NCBI GenBank assembly: GCA_008638375.1
Contig: CM018036.1
Coordinates: forward strand, 14,246,328 to 14,310,327
Reading direction: 5' to 3'
Source: Nyssa sinensis
Lineage: Eukaryota > Streptophyta > Magnoliopsida > Cornales > Nyssaceae
DNA length: 64,000 nucleotides
How positions within the stretch are numbered: the first letter of the stretch is position 1; the number at the start of each line of letters is the position of its first letter. The translations under genes and the position numbers were made by a program. Below are positions 12,579 through 23,542 of this stretch, one piece after another. The notes below the pieces were generated by a model that saw nothing but the letters and a program-made list of their open reading frames with translations, searched no databases and had not been told where the DNA came from.

Positions 12579-13768
12579 GTGAGTTTTTTTATGCGATTCA
12601 TCCCATCTAGTCAATTTTTTTTTTCTTCCAGAAATTTATTTATTAGAAAGTGTTTGATTTTTCTTTAAAGTTCATTGTTGTCTTTGCATTACGTTTTCTT
12701 ATTCATCTGAATGTGTTAAATAAACTCGAACGTATTTCAAAGCATTTTCGTTTGGTTGCTGAGAGAATGTAGGAAAACTAAAGAAAGTAAACGGTTGAAT
12801 CTTGAGTTTTTCTTTTGAATTTTGTCTAGGACATGATATTATCAAGAAATTGACTTAAATCGGATTACTTGTATGTTATTCGAAAGTTGAAAGTAAAAAA
12901 AAAACAGAGGTGTCAGTAATCTGTTTCGGTCGTAGGGATCAATGGAATTCTTGTTGGAGGAACGACAAGCAATATAATATTGTTCTCTTTGATAGGTATA
13001 TGTCTGTACACATATATGTTTTTGTGTATATATAGACACATGCATGCGCATATGTTTACGTATATGTGTGTATTTTTGTGTGCATATTGTGACGATCTTC
13101 TTGGTGAATCGGTTTTCATAAAATTGCCTCAAGAACTGGCTGGAATACTTGTGAACTGATCACAAATTGAATTTCATGTTGGTGAGTCTACTTGAATTTT
13201 ACGCCCCTATCTTCTTTCTTTTTCTGCACTGTGAGTGTATGCGTTTGGATATCTTCTTCATGTTAGTTTTCTTTACTATCTTTATGCGTTTGTGTTGCTA
13301 TCCTTATCGCCATCTTGAAAATTATTTAATGAGAGTTCATATTGAAATTTCTCACTTCTATTGAATTTCTTTACCTACCTAATTATAAATTCAACTCTTC
13401 TTTGGCAATTTTTTCTTCTTTACATTGTTTATACTGTCAATACTTATCATTTGAATGGGTTTTTGATATTATTTGCTGAGAAACATAGTTGTTGAGCAAT
13501 GCAATACATCATGAATGCCATTTCTATTTTCATCTACAGTGACTCCCTTCTCTATTTTTCCATTTTCATCTCATAGCAATTTGACTTTTTTGCTCTCTTT
13601 AATTTCGAATATGCTGTTGCAAATCATTAAAGATGACATTAGAGATTGGTATTCATTAAATATAGCATTTTCCTTCTTTGATTAAAGGAAACTGGCATCT
13701 TTTGTCAGTATTCTTTTGCACATATACGCACACATCACAAGAGTTGAGTTGATCTTTTCCTCCTACAG

Positions 13769-13885
13769 GTTTTGGATCGTCTGGATCTTGATGCACCGTT
13801 AGAAAACTTCCCTGATGTAGCAATCTTGCTACATTTGTCTGGATACTGTACAACGTTTGTTGTTTCTCATGCAACGAGTGTTGAG
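13769..13885 (+). other. PI4KG: Predicted 5' UTR exon 2 with upstream ORFs
   Basis: It is bounded by a pyrimidine-rich acceptor (TTTTCCTCCTACAG ending 13768) and a donor (TTGAG|GTAAGC after 13885). Inside are ATG CAC CGT TAG at 13791-13802, a direct ATG-TAG at 13815-13820, and a further ATG at 13869. If kept in the mRNA these would hinder initiation at the main start. Confidence 0.5.
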
Positions 13886-14029
13886 GTAAGCAATTAGGCT
13901 GATTAATGATAGTTTGGTGGAAACTTATCTCTCTCATTCCATTGGCGTCAACATTTGGGTTTGTTGCCTGCCTGAGAGAGAAGGTGAAGCTCTCTACTAC
14001 TGCCACCTCTGCTACTTCACTGGAAAATC

Positions 14030-15949
14030 ATGTCTCGCAAGTTGGACAGTCCTGTTCAGACCCAGAGGGCAGTTGCAGTTTGCAACAGCCCATGCAATGG
14101 TGATTACCATGGGGGTGAGAGAATGGAAGGAAAACCAGCTAGGAGGAGGCGCATTTTTGTGCAGACTGAAAGTGGTTCTGTTTTGGGAATGGAGTTAGAT
14201 CGGGGGGACAATGCCCACACGGTGAAAAGGAGGTTGCAGCTTGCCTTCAATGTACCCACCGATGAAAGCTCTTTGACATTTGGAGATATGATATTGAATA
14301 ATGATCTCAGTGCCATTCGAAATGATTCCCCCCTTCTTCTCACAAGGAACCTCATGCACAGAAGTTCATCAACTCCATGTTTCTCACCTACTGGGAAGGC
14401 TTTCGAACATAGTGATCAGAGTGGTCTTATTGAGATTATTGGTTGCTCAAATTGCTGTACTAGAACAAATGAACTGGTTGAAGAGATTGTGAAGGCAATT
14501 AAGAACGGTGTTGACCCGATCCCATTAAATAGTGGGCTTGGAGGTGCTTATTATTTCCGAAACATCAGAGGTGACAGTGTTGCCATTGTGAAACCTACGG
14601 ATGAGGAGCCTTTTGCTCCAAACAACCCAAAAGGATTTTTAGGAAAATCTCTTGGACAGCCTGGCTTGAAGCATTCTGTGAGAGTTGGGGAAACAGGGTT
14701 CCGAGAAGTAGCAGCCTATCTTTTGGACTACTATAACTTTGCTAATGTGCCCCCAACTGCTCTCGTGAAGATCACACACTCAATCTTTAATGTTAATGAC
14801 AGCGTGAATGGAAACAAGCTACAAAAGAAGAAAATGGTTAGCAAGATTGCATCACTCCAGCAATTCATTCCCCATGATTTTGATGCCAGTGACCATGGGG
14901 CCTCAAGCTTTCCAGTTGCTGCTGTACATAGAATAGGGATATTAGATGTTAGGATCTTTAACACTGACAGGCATGCAGGAAATCTTCTGGTTAAGAAGCT
15001 TGATGGTGTTGGGAGGTTTAGTCAAGTTGACCTTATTCCCATTGATCATGGTCTTTGCCTACCGGAGAGTTTGGAAGACCCGTATTTTGAGTGGATCCAT
15101 TGGCCTCAGGCTTCAATTCCTTTCTCAGACGATGAGCTTGAGTATATAAGGAATCTCGATCCATTTCATGATTCTGAGATACTGCGGAAAGCACTGCCCA
15201 TGATTCGGGAGGCATGCCTCCGGGTTTTGGTACTCTGTACAATTTTCCTGAAGGAAGCAACTGCTTTTGGACTCTGCCTTGCTGAAATTGGTGAGTTAAT
15301 GAGTAGGGAATTTCAAGGCCACAAGGAGGAACCGAGTGAGCTTGAGTTTGTATGCTTGGAGGCAAGGAGGATCATATCAAAAAGGGAAATGTTAATATCA
15401 GACGCTGAACTAACAGATGGAGAGGTTCAGTTTGATATGGATTTTGAGGATGCAGAGGTGGTCTTGACCCCAAGCATGTCGCGAAATTTCTTTAACAAAG
15501 CTTCGTCTTATTTTGAGTTCAAAGGTGTGAATGGCCAGAACCCACTCTCCAAGCTATATGAGAGCATTGAAGAGGAAGAAATTGAGGCAGAGGAGGAGCC
15601 AGCAAAAGCTGGCACTACCGACTGGCTTAATGGGGACCAATTTTCGACTGCTTCAAAGCTGTCCATGTCTCTGGAAAAAGTAAGCTTGGGTGAGAAGAGC
15701 CAACGACAAAATGGTGGAAAAAAAGAAGTTGCTTGTGTAGGGGGTACTTCATGTGGGAACAGAAGAAGTGCAAACGAGCTACTACCTCCAGCCACAAGCT
15801 TTGTGAAGGTGGCAGACATGGATGAGGAGGAATGGTTTCTGTTCCTCGAAAAGTTTCAGGAGCTTCTATATCCTGCATTTTCCAATCGGAAATCATCAAG
15901 CATCAACCATAGACAGAGGCAAAGACTTGGGACTTCATGCCAGTTCTGA
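14030..15949 (+). CDS. PI4KG: Phosphatidylinositol 4-kinase gamma (ubiquitin-like domain kinase)
   Basis: A 639-residue protein coded by one uninterrupted exon, of the plant PI4K-gamma family (type II-like PI3/PI4-kinase fold). The start is the first ATG of the frame and gives the family's usual MSRKLDSPVQTQ opening. Residues about 40-110 form a ubiquitin-like domain (RIFVQTESGSVLGMELD to SPLLLTRN). The kinase domain spans about 165-450: a GGAYYF glycine-rich region, VAIVKP with the likely ATP-binding Lys188, the catalytic loop NTDRHAGN (Asp313, Asn318), and the metal-binding IDHG (Asp339). An acidic linker follows, and the tail has DEEEWFLFLEKFQELL. Several plant members are known to behave as protein kinases rather than lipid kinases, so the substrate cannot be assigned from sequence. 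The length is normal for single-ubiquitin members, all key residues are present, and there are no signs of decay. Expression is probably affected by the leader described above. Confidence 0.95.
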   Translation: MSRKLDSPVQTQRAVAVCNSPCNGDYHGGERMEGKPARRRRIFVQTESGSVLGMELDRGDNAHTVKRRLQLAFNVPTDESSLTFGDMILNNDLSAIRNDSPLLLTRNLMHRSSSTPCFSPTGKAFEHSDQSGLIEIIGCSNCCTRTNELVEEIVKAIKNGVDPIPLNSGLGGAYYFRNIRGDSVAIVKPTDEEPFAPNNPKGFLGKSLGQPGLKHSVRVGETGFREVAAYLLDYYNFANVPPTALVKITHSIFNVNDSVNGNKLQKKKMVSKIASLQQFIPHDFDASDHGASSFPVAAVHRIGILDVRIFNTDRHAGNLLVKKLDGVGRFSQVDLIPIDHGLCLPESLEDPYFEWIHWPQASIPFSDDELEYIRNLDPFHDSEILRKALPMIREACLRVLVLCTIFLKEATAFGLCLAEIGELMSREFQGHKEEPSELEFVCLEARRIISKREMLISDAELTDGEVQFDMDFEDAEVVLTPSMSRNFFNKASSYFEFKGVNGQNPLSKLYESIEEEEIEAEEEPAKAGTTDWLNGDQFSTASKLSMSLEKVSLGEKSQRQNGGKKEVACVGGTSCGNRRSANELLPPATSFVKVADMDEEEWFLFLEKFQELLYPAFSNRKSSSINHRQRQRLGTSCQF

Positions 15950-16330
15950 GACAGTTTAACTAAGTAGGAGACTGTTAGGTTGTGGAATTTTAGAATTTGT
16001 TTTGTAGGTTTGTCATATTGCTTCCTTTTAGAATCAGATATCGTGGTCAGCAATGTAGCAAAGGTGTAAATATTTTTGGGATCAATGAATCAGTCATCAG
16101 CAAAGTTGGAGATATGAGAAGGGTTGCTCTCTTCTTTTCGTTTCCTCCCTATTTTTCCTTCAACATTTGCTTTTCTTTGCCCCTTCTGGACCCCTTGGAA
16201 AATATCCTGTAGAAAAAAAGAAGAAAGAAAAAGAGAAACTTTACATACATTTTCGTTTAGATGTATCATGTAAGGTAATGCCAGACTTACTTTAAAATCT
16301 TGTATTCGCATGAAACTGATCAATGTCAAT
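15950..16330 (+). other. PI4KG: Predicted 3' UTR of PI4K-gamma
   Basis: T-rich sequence after the TGA stop. No clear AATAAA is present, only weaker plant-type AT-rich signals, so the poly(A) site is not placed. Confidence 0.4.
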
Positions 16331-17646
16331 AGAGAGTTTATTCAGTTACAGTCTCTATAATTAATTATACATGCGCTTCTCTGCTTGTCCCATGCACAAG
16401 CTGTTTATATATGTGTTCCAGGTCAAGTTCAACTTCTTCTAATTGTATTTAAGAGGTAGAAATCTAACATTATAATTGGGACTCTCTGTGAAACTGGCAC
16501 CACTTGTAGCCTTGTAGTGGTAATGACTGCATCATTATCGGACAGAAAATCCAATGTTTGATCCTTGATTGTGGTATTGAAAAATTGAAGAAAAGAAAAT
16601 AGGTCTCCAATGCGTAACTGTGTGAGAAAAACTGGCATCATAGGTACCATAACCGTGTGATAGAAATTGATCATGCAGTTGAGTGCCCTGACATCAAAAT
16701 GACTTGGGTCTGTACAGAAGGCACGACTCTTACATTTCTATTATATTCACACTCCCCATTATGGCAATACAAGTCTTTGCACGAGGACGACATGAAATCA
16801 CTCCAAAATGTGTGTGAGAGAGAGACTCATGAAAGGGCTTCCAGTTCTCCTCCTGAATAAAGACAGGCCTTTAACGACTATTCAAGGCTGATAATTTCAA
16901 TGACACATTGAAATTGATATTCATTTTTCTGGACTTTTCTGTTGTTTTATATGTTAGCTCGATTTTTGGAAATGAAATTATGAATGGATGTTTATCTTCA
17001 ATGAATCAAGCGTCTTCTTGTGATGTAATCGATATAAATAATACACGTTAACAACATTTTTATATGGCCCAAGAACCAAATGAAAGCTTTGTTTTTGCAA
17101 GTTGCAAGGTCCCATTAAAAAAGGTTTTAAGTTAATACATCTTAGAACTGTATAATAATGAATTAAATTAGTGACAGTTATCCATAAGTTTTATCGACAG
17201 AAAATGACTTTTTCTGTAGATTAATTGGAGAGATGTAATGTTCACCCATTAGTCTTCAATAACTTTTGTTCACCACCTTCTGTATTTTCTAAGGGTTTTT
17301 GGATATTCTTAAAAGACTGGGAGTAGGAAGACGATGAATGCTGATGTCATATTTAAATATGAGAGAAATTAAAAAAGTCCCATATAAGGACTAGGTATGT
17401 TTAAGGTGGGCGTGTGAGGCCCACAGAAAATTTGTTGTTTTCCTTTTTTTAGGGACATTGTGTTAGTTTCAATTCATCTTAGTTGAAAAATTGTCTCAAG
17501 TGAAGCTTGATTTCAAAGTAATGCTGAGAACCGTTTTGGTTTTGTCGGTTGGATGCCATTGTTGTAAATTTGGTATTATTTATTTTGTCAAGTGTTTGTT
17601 ATATTACTAATTGCCTCAAAAGCTTAAGCTATTATGAAATAAGACT
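16331..17646. other. Intergenic stretch, nothing recognised
   Basis: Short frames only (for example 16657-16860), none with recognisable domains. It ends at the AATAG duplication flanking the solo LTR. Confidence 0.55.
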
Positions 17647-17651
17647 AATAG
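17647..17651. repeat. Target-site duplication AATAG, left
   Basis: Identical to 21138-21142 on the other side of the solo LTR. Confidence 0.8.
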
Positions 17652-18124
17652 TGTCACGACCCCAAATCCAGGCCATGCGGATCGAGGGTTCGTGATCGGC
17701 CACCGAAACCTTTTCTGATTTCCATTAATCAACGCAGCGGAATAAATTTCTTTTTCTATTGCGGAAGCGTCAATCAACACTCAAGTCAACATTAGTCATC
17801 TATTTATACATTCCATAGTAATTACAAAAGTACATGATGTAATTTTTTCAAAGCCTGCTGATGTCATATTCGATATACAGTCCAAAATTTTCAAAAGCAA
17901 CTACATCATGACTAGCAAAATCCTATTACAAAAAAAAAGTTCATAGCTTTACAAGCTTCCAACTAGTCTGACTGAACCTGCTATTTCTTTCCCGATATCA
18001 TCACCTGAAATAGGATAAAAATCCTATGAGCTCAACAGCTTGTGAGTATCCCAGCTCGTGAGCATTCCATAACATACCAAGGGTTTCAAAACTACTATAT
18101 AATTCAATATGGAAATGTCAATGA

Positions 18125-18198
18125 TCAGATATCATATGTTATCTTAATTTATAGTACAAGGTTCAGATATCATATGTTATCTTAATTTATAGTACAAG
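18125..18198. repeat. 38-bp tandem duplication in the solo LTR
   Basis: Unit TCAGATATCATATGTTATCT... occurs at 18125 and again at 18163 with no mismatch over 36 bases, so the duplication is recent. Confidence 0.9.
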
Positions 18199-19086
18199 AT
18201 AACGGTATCAAATTCGCTTCCAATAAATCCCAATTTAATGCTAATCGTAAATCGAAAATCAATAACATAGTTCAATAAATCAAAATTACAGTTCAATATC
18301 ATGGTTCGATAAATCATAGTTCAATAATTCAAAATCATGGTTCGATAGCCCAAATTCATAGTTTGATAATTCAGATTCATGGTTCGATTTTCAATATTCA
18401 TATTCAAAATGATATATTCCACTTCTATGGCCAGTAAATTAGAACTTCGTTGACTGAGATCGATGGGCTAGCTAGTTCGATATGCCGTATCAACACCGGT
18501 TCACCACAATATATCCTGTGGGAGGGTTCGATAAATCACAACCTATTCGATAGTGACCAATCATAGAAGAGTGTTCTACTAAAAGCATCAAAATCATATC
18601 CAAAATCAATAATCATCAATAGCAGTTCAATTACTCAAATCAAAGTTCTTTATTAAATATTTAGTTAAAACAGTTCAAACATTTGTAAGAAGATCATATA
18701 ACATTTAAGTATCTTACAAACACATTTTCTTAAGTCAAAGAAGACAATATAGTTGTCTATAGGTCATTCAAAACGTATACAGTATAATTGTTAAACAAAG
18801 GCTATAAAGGAAAACGATTTCATATGTCGATATATCATAACAGAGTTCAGTATTTATATCTATACTGAAAATGTCTACCTCAATATGGTATGAAATACTC
18901 ACCTGAATTCCAAAGACTTAACTCCAAAAATCCTTCCTTTGAAGTTCCTTAAAATCACATTTCAAAGTCCGGTCACATTCCATAATATTACTCTGATTTA
19001 ATTATCATTAATTCTTTTTCTTATTTTAGTTATATTTCTTGGGTACCTTCTTTAAGTTTTAAAGTTTGATTCTATTACCTTACATA

Positions 19087-19440
19087 TTTACGTGTCATAT
19101 TTTTTTGTACCTTATTTCATAATACGGACTTCACCATTGAGTTCGGAACGTTGAAGAAAGTCAGTTTAGACTTTCCTAAAATTAAATTCGGACTTTTGTA
19201 CGAAAAGGGAAAAATTTTCATTTTACCTATTTACGTATCATATTTTTTCGTACTTCGTTTCGTAGTTTGGACTCTACCATTGAGTCTGGAATGTTGAAGA
19301 AAGTCAATTTAGACCTTTCCTAGTTTCAATTTGGCCTTAAAGGTACCAGAGGTAATTTGGTCATTTTACTCGCTTATGTGTCTTTATTTTTCGGGGCCTC
19401 GTCTCGTAAAACGGGCCTCGCCATTAGCTTTAGAATGTCC
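19087..19440. repeat. Three diverged repeats spaced 143 bp in the solo LTR
   Basis: Blocks starting near 19087, 19230 and 19373 share TTTACGT.TCATATTTTTT, then 'C(A/G)..A.TC.GGACT..ACCATTGAGT' and 'GAA.GTTGAAGAAAGTCA'. The third copy is the most diverged. Confidence 0.75.
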
Positions 19441-21137
19441 TAAATAATAAAAATTTACTATTCATATGTTAAATTTTGACTTTATTTGGTCACGTTTTGA
19501 ATTAGGGGCACAATAGTCATTATACTTTATTTATTTAATAATTAAATTAATTTTTTAATTTTTTAATTATTTTCCAGGGGCCTAATTGCATAAAATTTCT
19601 ATCGGTTGGGCCACAGTGGAATTTCTTAGAAATTCTGGGGTCAATCCGTAATTAGAGAAAGTTTTGGTTTATTTTATTTTAAATAATTCAAAGACCAGTG
19701 GGTTCGGTTGAATATTAAGTGAACCGGTCCGGTCCGTTCGTAAGCCAACCGGTTTAGGCAGTTTTATACGTGTTGCTGACGTTATCATGACGTTAGCCCT
19801 ATCGTTATTTAAAATTTAAAACATATTGAAATGCCGTCGTTCCAATTATTCGGTGGCAATCCCAGATCCTGCCACGTGTCCCGAGTCAGCTCTCTGAGTC
19901 TAACCGAGTCACTCGATTTGACTCATCGTCTTCCTCATTGAGACCTCCCTGTTGCCCTAGTTGCAGGTTTCCTTTCCTTTCAATTTCGCGCATTTTTGTT
20001 CATCAAATCTTCACTGTTTTTAACCCGATCCACTTCTAGAACATTGTTCAAGAGTTTGACATTCGTTTTAAGCTTTAAAACTAGTTCATGTGTTCGGTTT
20101 AGGGTTTGATAATCCAAACCTGTAAGTCGACTGGTCATGCTCATTTCTAAGCCAAAATCGATGAGGTTTTGTATGTTTTGGGTCCCCTCTTCATGGGGAT
20201 TCATATCTCATTCTTTAAAACACGTTTTGAAGTGCAGTTGAGGTGTTGGGTTTAAAACCCGAAACCTGCAACTCGATATTTGGGGGTCATTTCTTGGGTT
20301 TTGTGATTGCGGTCCTATGTTTTTAGCATGGTCGTGGAGTCTAGTTGAGGTCTTGATAAGCCAAATTGGGTTTGGTTCCATCAAATTCAGACCTGCTATA
20401 AGCAAGGTCTTCTATGGCCGTAGCTTCTGGGTTTCCATTTCTTAGGTGTTTTCAAGACAATTTTCATGCTTGACACACCTCTAAACATATATTACGCATC
20501 ATACTTTTATAAATAACATCAAAAACAGTTCCTATAAATTCACAATTCTAGAGAGAGAATTTTAAAAGTTTTCGGTGGGTTCACCTTTCACCACAGTTTT
20601 CTCTTTCTTTCTTGTTCTGAGTCTCTTCTTAGATTCTTGTTTTCTTCTCCCTTTGATTTCCTTTGCAATGGTTAAGCATGCAATGCATGCTCTGCTCTTA
20701 TACAAAATCCCACCGACCCTTCTCTCTCTACTTTCTCTCTCACGTTTGCAGCGTCTATCTTTGACTTCCTCTCTCATAAATTTCTCTTTTCCTTCATTCA
20801 ATTCTTGCTCTTCACCATTTTTACTTTACATTTAATGTTTTGGCTTTAGTTTTGATATTTTGTAGTATTTTATCTTACACACACACATGCACATGGAAAC
20901 ACACACACACATACATATATTTGTATAAACATATATTTGTATTACCATTATTATTTGTTTATTTATTTTTATTTTAATCCTTGCATTTTTAAATTTTCGT
21001 CAATTTTCGGTTAATTTTATATTTTGATTTAATTTCCAACTTAACTGACGTCATAGTTCAGTATCATAGTTCGGGTTACATTTTATGACTCGGGTCTACC
21101 GGGTCGGGTACCGGCTAACTCGGGTCGGGGTATTACA

Positions 21138-21142
21138 AATAG
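21138..21142. repeat. Target-site duplication AATAG, right
   Basis: Identical to 17647-17651. Confidence 0.8.
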
Positions 21143-22340
21143 TGTACATCAAGCTCACCCCTTCCAATCCAAAATATATATCCTATCTTGCATGTGGGAG
21201 AGATAATCACAAATAAATACAACATGAGTAAACTTATCGAAAGAAAACACAACACGAGTATAGAGTTCAAACTTGCACTAGCAAACAAAATGGGGTTGGA
21301 GAGAGGCTATCTATAACCAAGGTTTTGTAACCATACTAAATCACTAGTTACCCCAAAAATTTAAATTGTTAAAGAATGAATCCAACATGATTTGCCTTGT
21401 GGCTGGTCCTTGAGACAAAGGATGAATGGGATGCATGTATTTAGCATGCGGTTTTGTTTTACCTTTTGTTCTCTCTCTCTCTCTCTCTCTCTCCCTCTCT
21501 CTCTCTCTCTTGTGATAAATCTTTTATCCTTAATCTTCCTGTGGTGAAGCAATATTATTTAGAATTTTTTTTTTGTGTGTTAGCTTCTAGTATAGGCTCA
21601 TATGCATTCATTTTCTATTCTTACTTCTACTGTGGTCTATATAAGAAAGAGTTCAATTGTGATTTTGGTAAGTTTGATGTTATTTAAGATTTCTTGCCTT
21701 TCTTATTGCTATTCTTTATCTCTGCTTCCTTCTAATTCAGTTCATCAGTTTCTGTGTTCCTTTGGGTGGTAGGCCATAGAATGTTGAAGAGTCATCAAAT
21801 TACAATTTTTGAAGTTGGTTTATGATATCTAAGTAAATATTTGGAACTACTGAATTGCCAAATCCAACATGTTGCTGCATGGCATTTTCTTTATACCATT
21901 AGGGAAATTTGACTTTATTTTTAGGATTATTGTATCATTAATCAATAAGAAATTAGGAGTGAAAATCAAGGATGTGTACCTTCCCCTTTATAAGGATGTT
22001 ACATTCTGTGCTTGTAGCTTGGAAGTTAGAGTTGAAGATCCCATTCTGAACTCTTAAAGAGTTCCCTTATGGTGAAAAATCAGGATGATGAACTTTTTCC
22101 GTATGATTGCAGTAAACTATTTCAAGGATGTATAAATTTTTTTTTTCAAGGTTCTAGAAAGTCGTAATTCCATTCTAATAGTCTAAAAACAATTGCTTTA
22201 CACTTCAACTATAAAAAAAAAGGTCCAAAAGTTTATATTTTATAGTATAATTCAAACTAAAAATTTAAGTTTAATAGCAGTTTAATTCCACAAATAAAGT
22301 TTAAATTTTATGTTTTATAGTATAATTATAAAAAATATAG
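21143..22340. other. Intergenic stretch with (CT)n tract
   Basis: A CT microsatellite lies at about 21471-21510. The open frame 21869-22057 matches nothing I recognise. No gene is supported. Confidence 0.6.
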
Positions 22341-22344
22341 TGTA

Positions 22345-22600
22345 TTGGACTAAGTTTGATGACTTGGGGTTTCCTTTTTTTTTTTTTGTTATAAAAAAAA
22401 TTGGTTAAAGGAAAACAAGAGCTTAATTCTCAATTACCCAAAAAAAAAAATATTAGAGCCGAAGGCCCAACACCATGCCTCACAACAAAAACTCTCTTAA
22501 GCTTAGAATCCAAAAAAACAGAGTGAGCTGGAGAGAGCAAGGCTATTACTGCAATAGACCAACAACCAATAAACCCAAAGAAACAGAGGAAAACTAAACA
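22345..22600. repeat. Dispersed repeat, copy A
   Basis: The segment GTTTGATGACTT...GGTTTCCTTT to AACAACCAATAAACCCAAAG is repeated, diverged, at about 23035-23185 in the same orientation, including CCAACACCATGCCT and AAACCCAAAGAAACAGAGGA. It may be the tail of a LINE-type element, but that is not shown. Confidence 0.65.
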
Positions 22601-23034
22601 AAAGATGGGATTTTGATAATCTAAACATGATCTATGAGAGATGATATTGGACTCTTTATGAAAATATATTTGGGAGAGAGTTAAAATAATTTTTACTTCA
22701 ACCAAATTGAACACTCAAAGAAAATATATTGGATTCTTACGGGTGAGATTAAAATATATGCATCACTCAAACTTGGAATTAATTGGTACCAAGTAGTAGG
22801 AGAACCAATATGGCTCATTCCTTACTTCGGATTGGCTCAGTTATCATCAATGATTGAGATTTTGACTAGTTAAGTGACATCCATAATTTCAGTACCACCA
22901 TGTTTCCTTCCTTTTGATGTTGAACAGTAATATTGTGTAGGTTAAGCTTGTGATCAATAATATTATATCAGGTCAGTTTTCTTTCTTATCTGTCTTTGTG
23001 AATGCAAAGACACCCATTGTGTATTTCTGAGTCA

Positions 23035-23185
23035 GTTTGATGACTTCGGTTTCTTTATTTTTTTTATTTTTTAATGGGTAAGTAAATTTCGTTGCAAAGG
23101 AAAATGAAAAGAGCTTAAGGACCAACACCATGCCTTAGTACAGCAATAAACTAACAACCAAGAAACCCAAAGAAACAGAGGAAAA
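23035..23185. repeat. Dispersed repeat, copy B
   Basis: Second copy of the repeat at 22345-22600. It lies about 360 bp beyond the 3' end of the DUF247 gene. Confidence 0.65.
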
Positions 23186-23542
23186 TTAAGGAACAGAGAA
23201 AACAAAATGCAGAGCTACATCAAGAACATCAACGACTATTATTTCATAATGTAATACAAGCAAGGCCCTCATGTTGAGTAATTAATTGAATACAACGAAC
23301 AAAAAGTCAAGTTGTTCTATTTAATAACTGGATGGACATTTAATTCGCTAAAAGAAAAATCCTTATGTAATCTGAATCAACTGCCAGTTCAATGGGGCAT
23401 ATACATATACAAATCAAGATTAATGCCAAGGGAAAGTCGATATGATTATTTAAAATAACATACTAGTCATTTGCTGGGTTATTAGATAATACAATGTAAA
23501 CTGCTAAAGGTCATGATAAATCTGAGAAAGGTCAACATTATC

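Larger units (their letters stand above)
17652..21137. mobile_element. Solo LTR, 3486 bp, with 5-bp target duplication
   Basis: The sequence starts TGTCACGACCCC and ends GGGTATTACA, giving TG...CA termini. It is flanked by AATAG on both sides (17647-17651 and 21138-21142). No gag or pol motif and no internal LTR pair were seen, so it is best read as one very long LTR left after recombination between the two LTRs of a full element. It has inner repeats: a 38-bp tandem duplication (18125-18198) and a threefold 143-bp-spaced repeat (about 19087-19440). LTRs of this length occur in some plant Ty3/gypsy families. Orientation cannot be fixed without internal sequence. Confidence 0.8.

Noticed and set aside
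12842..13132. 96-codon minus frame rich in Tyr, His and Thr
   Set aside because: It comes from a GT/AT-rich tract within the first leader intron; low complexity.
15033..15365. 110-codon minus-strand frame within PI4K-gamma, and similar antisense frames at 14104-14355, 14731-14964 and 15508-15899
   Set aside because: Shadows of a well-conserved kinase coding region.
20562..20835. Two overlapping frames on opposite strands in the solo LTR
   Set aside because: CT-rich sequence gives long open frames by composition; no domain.
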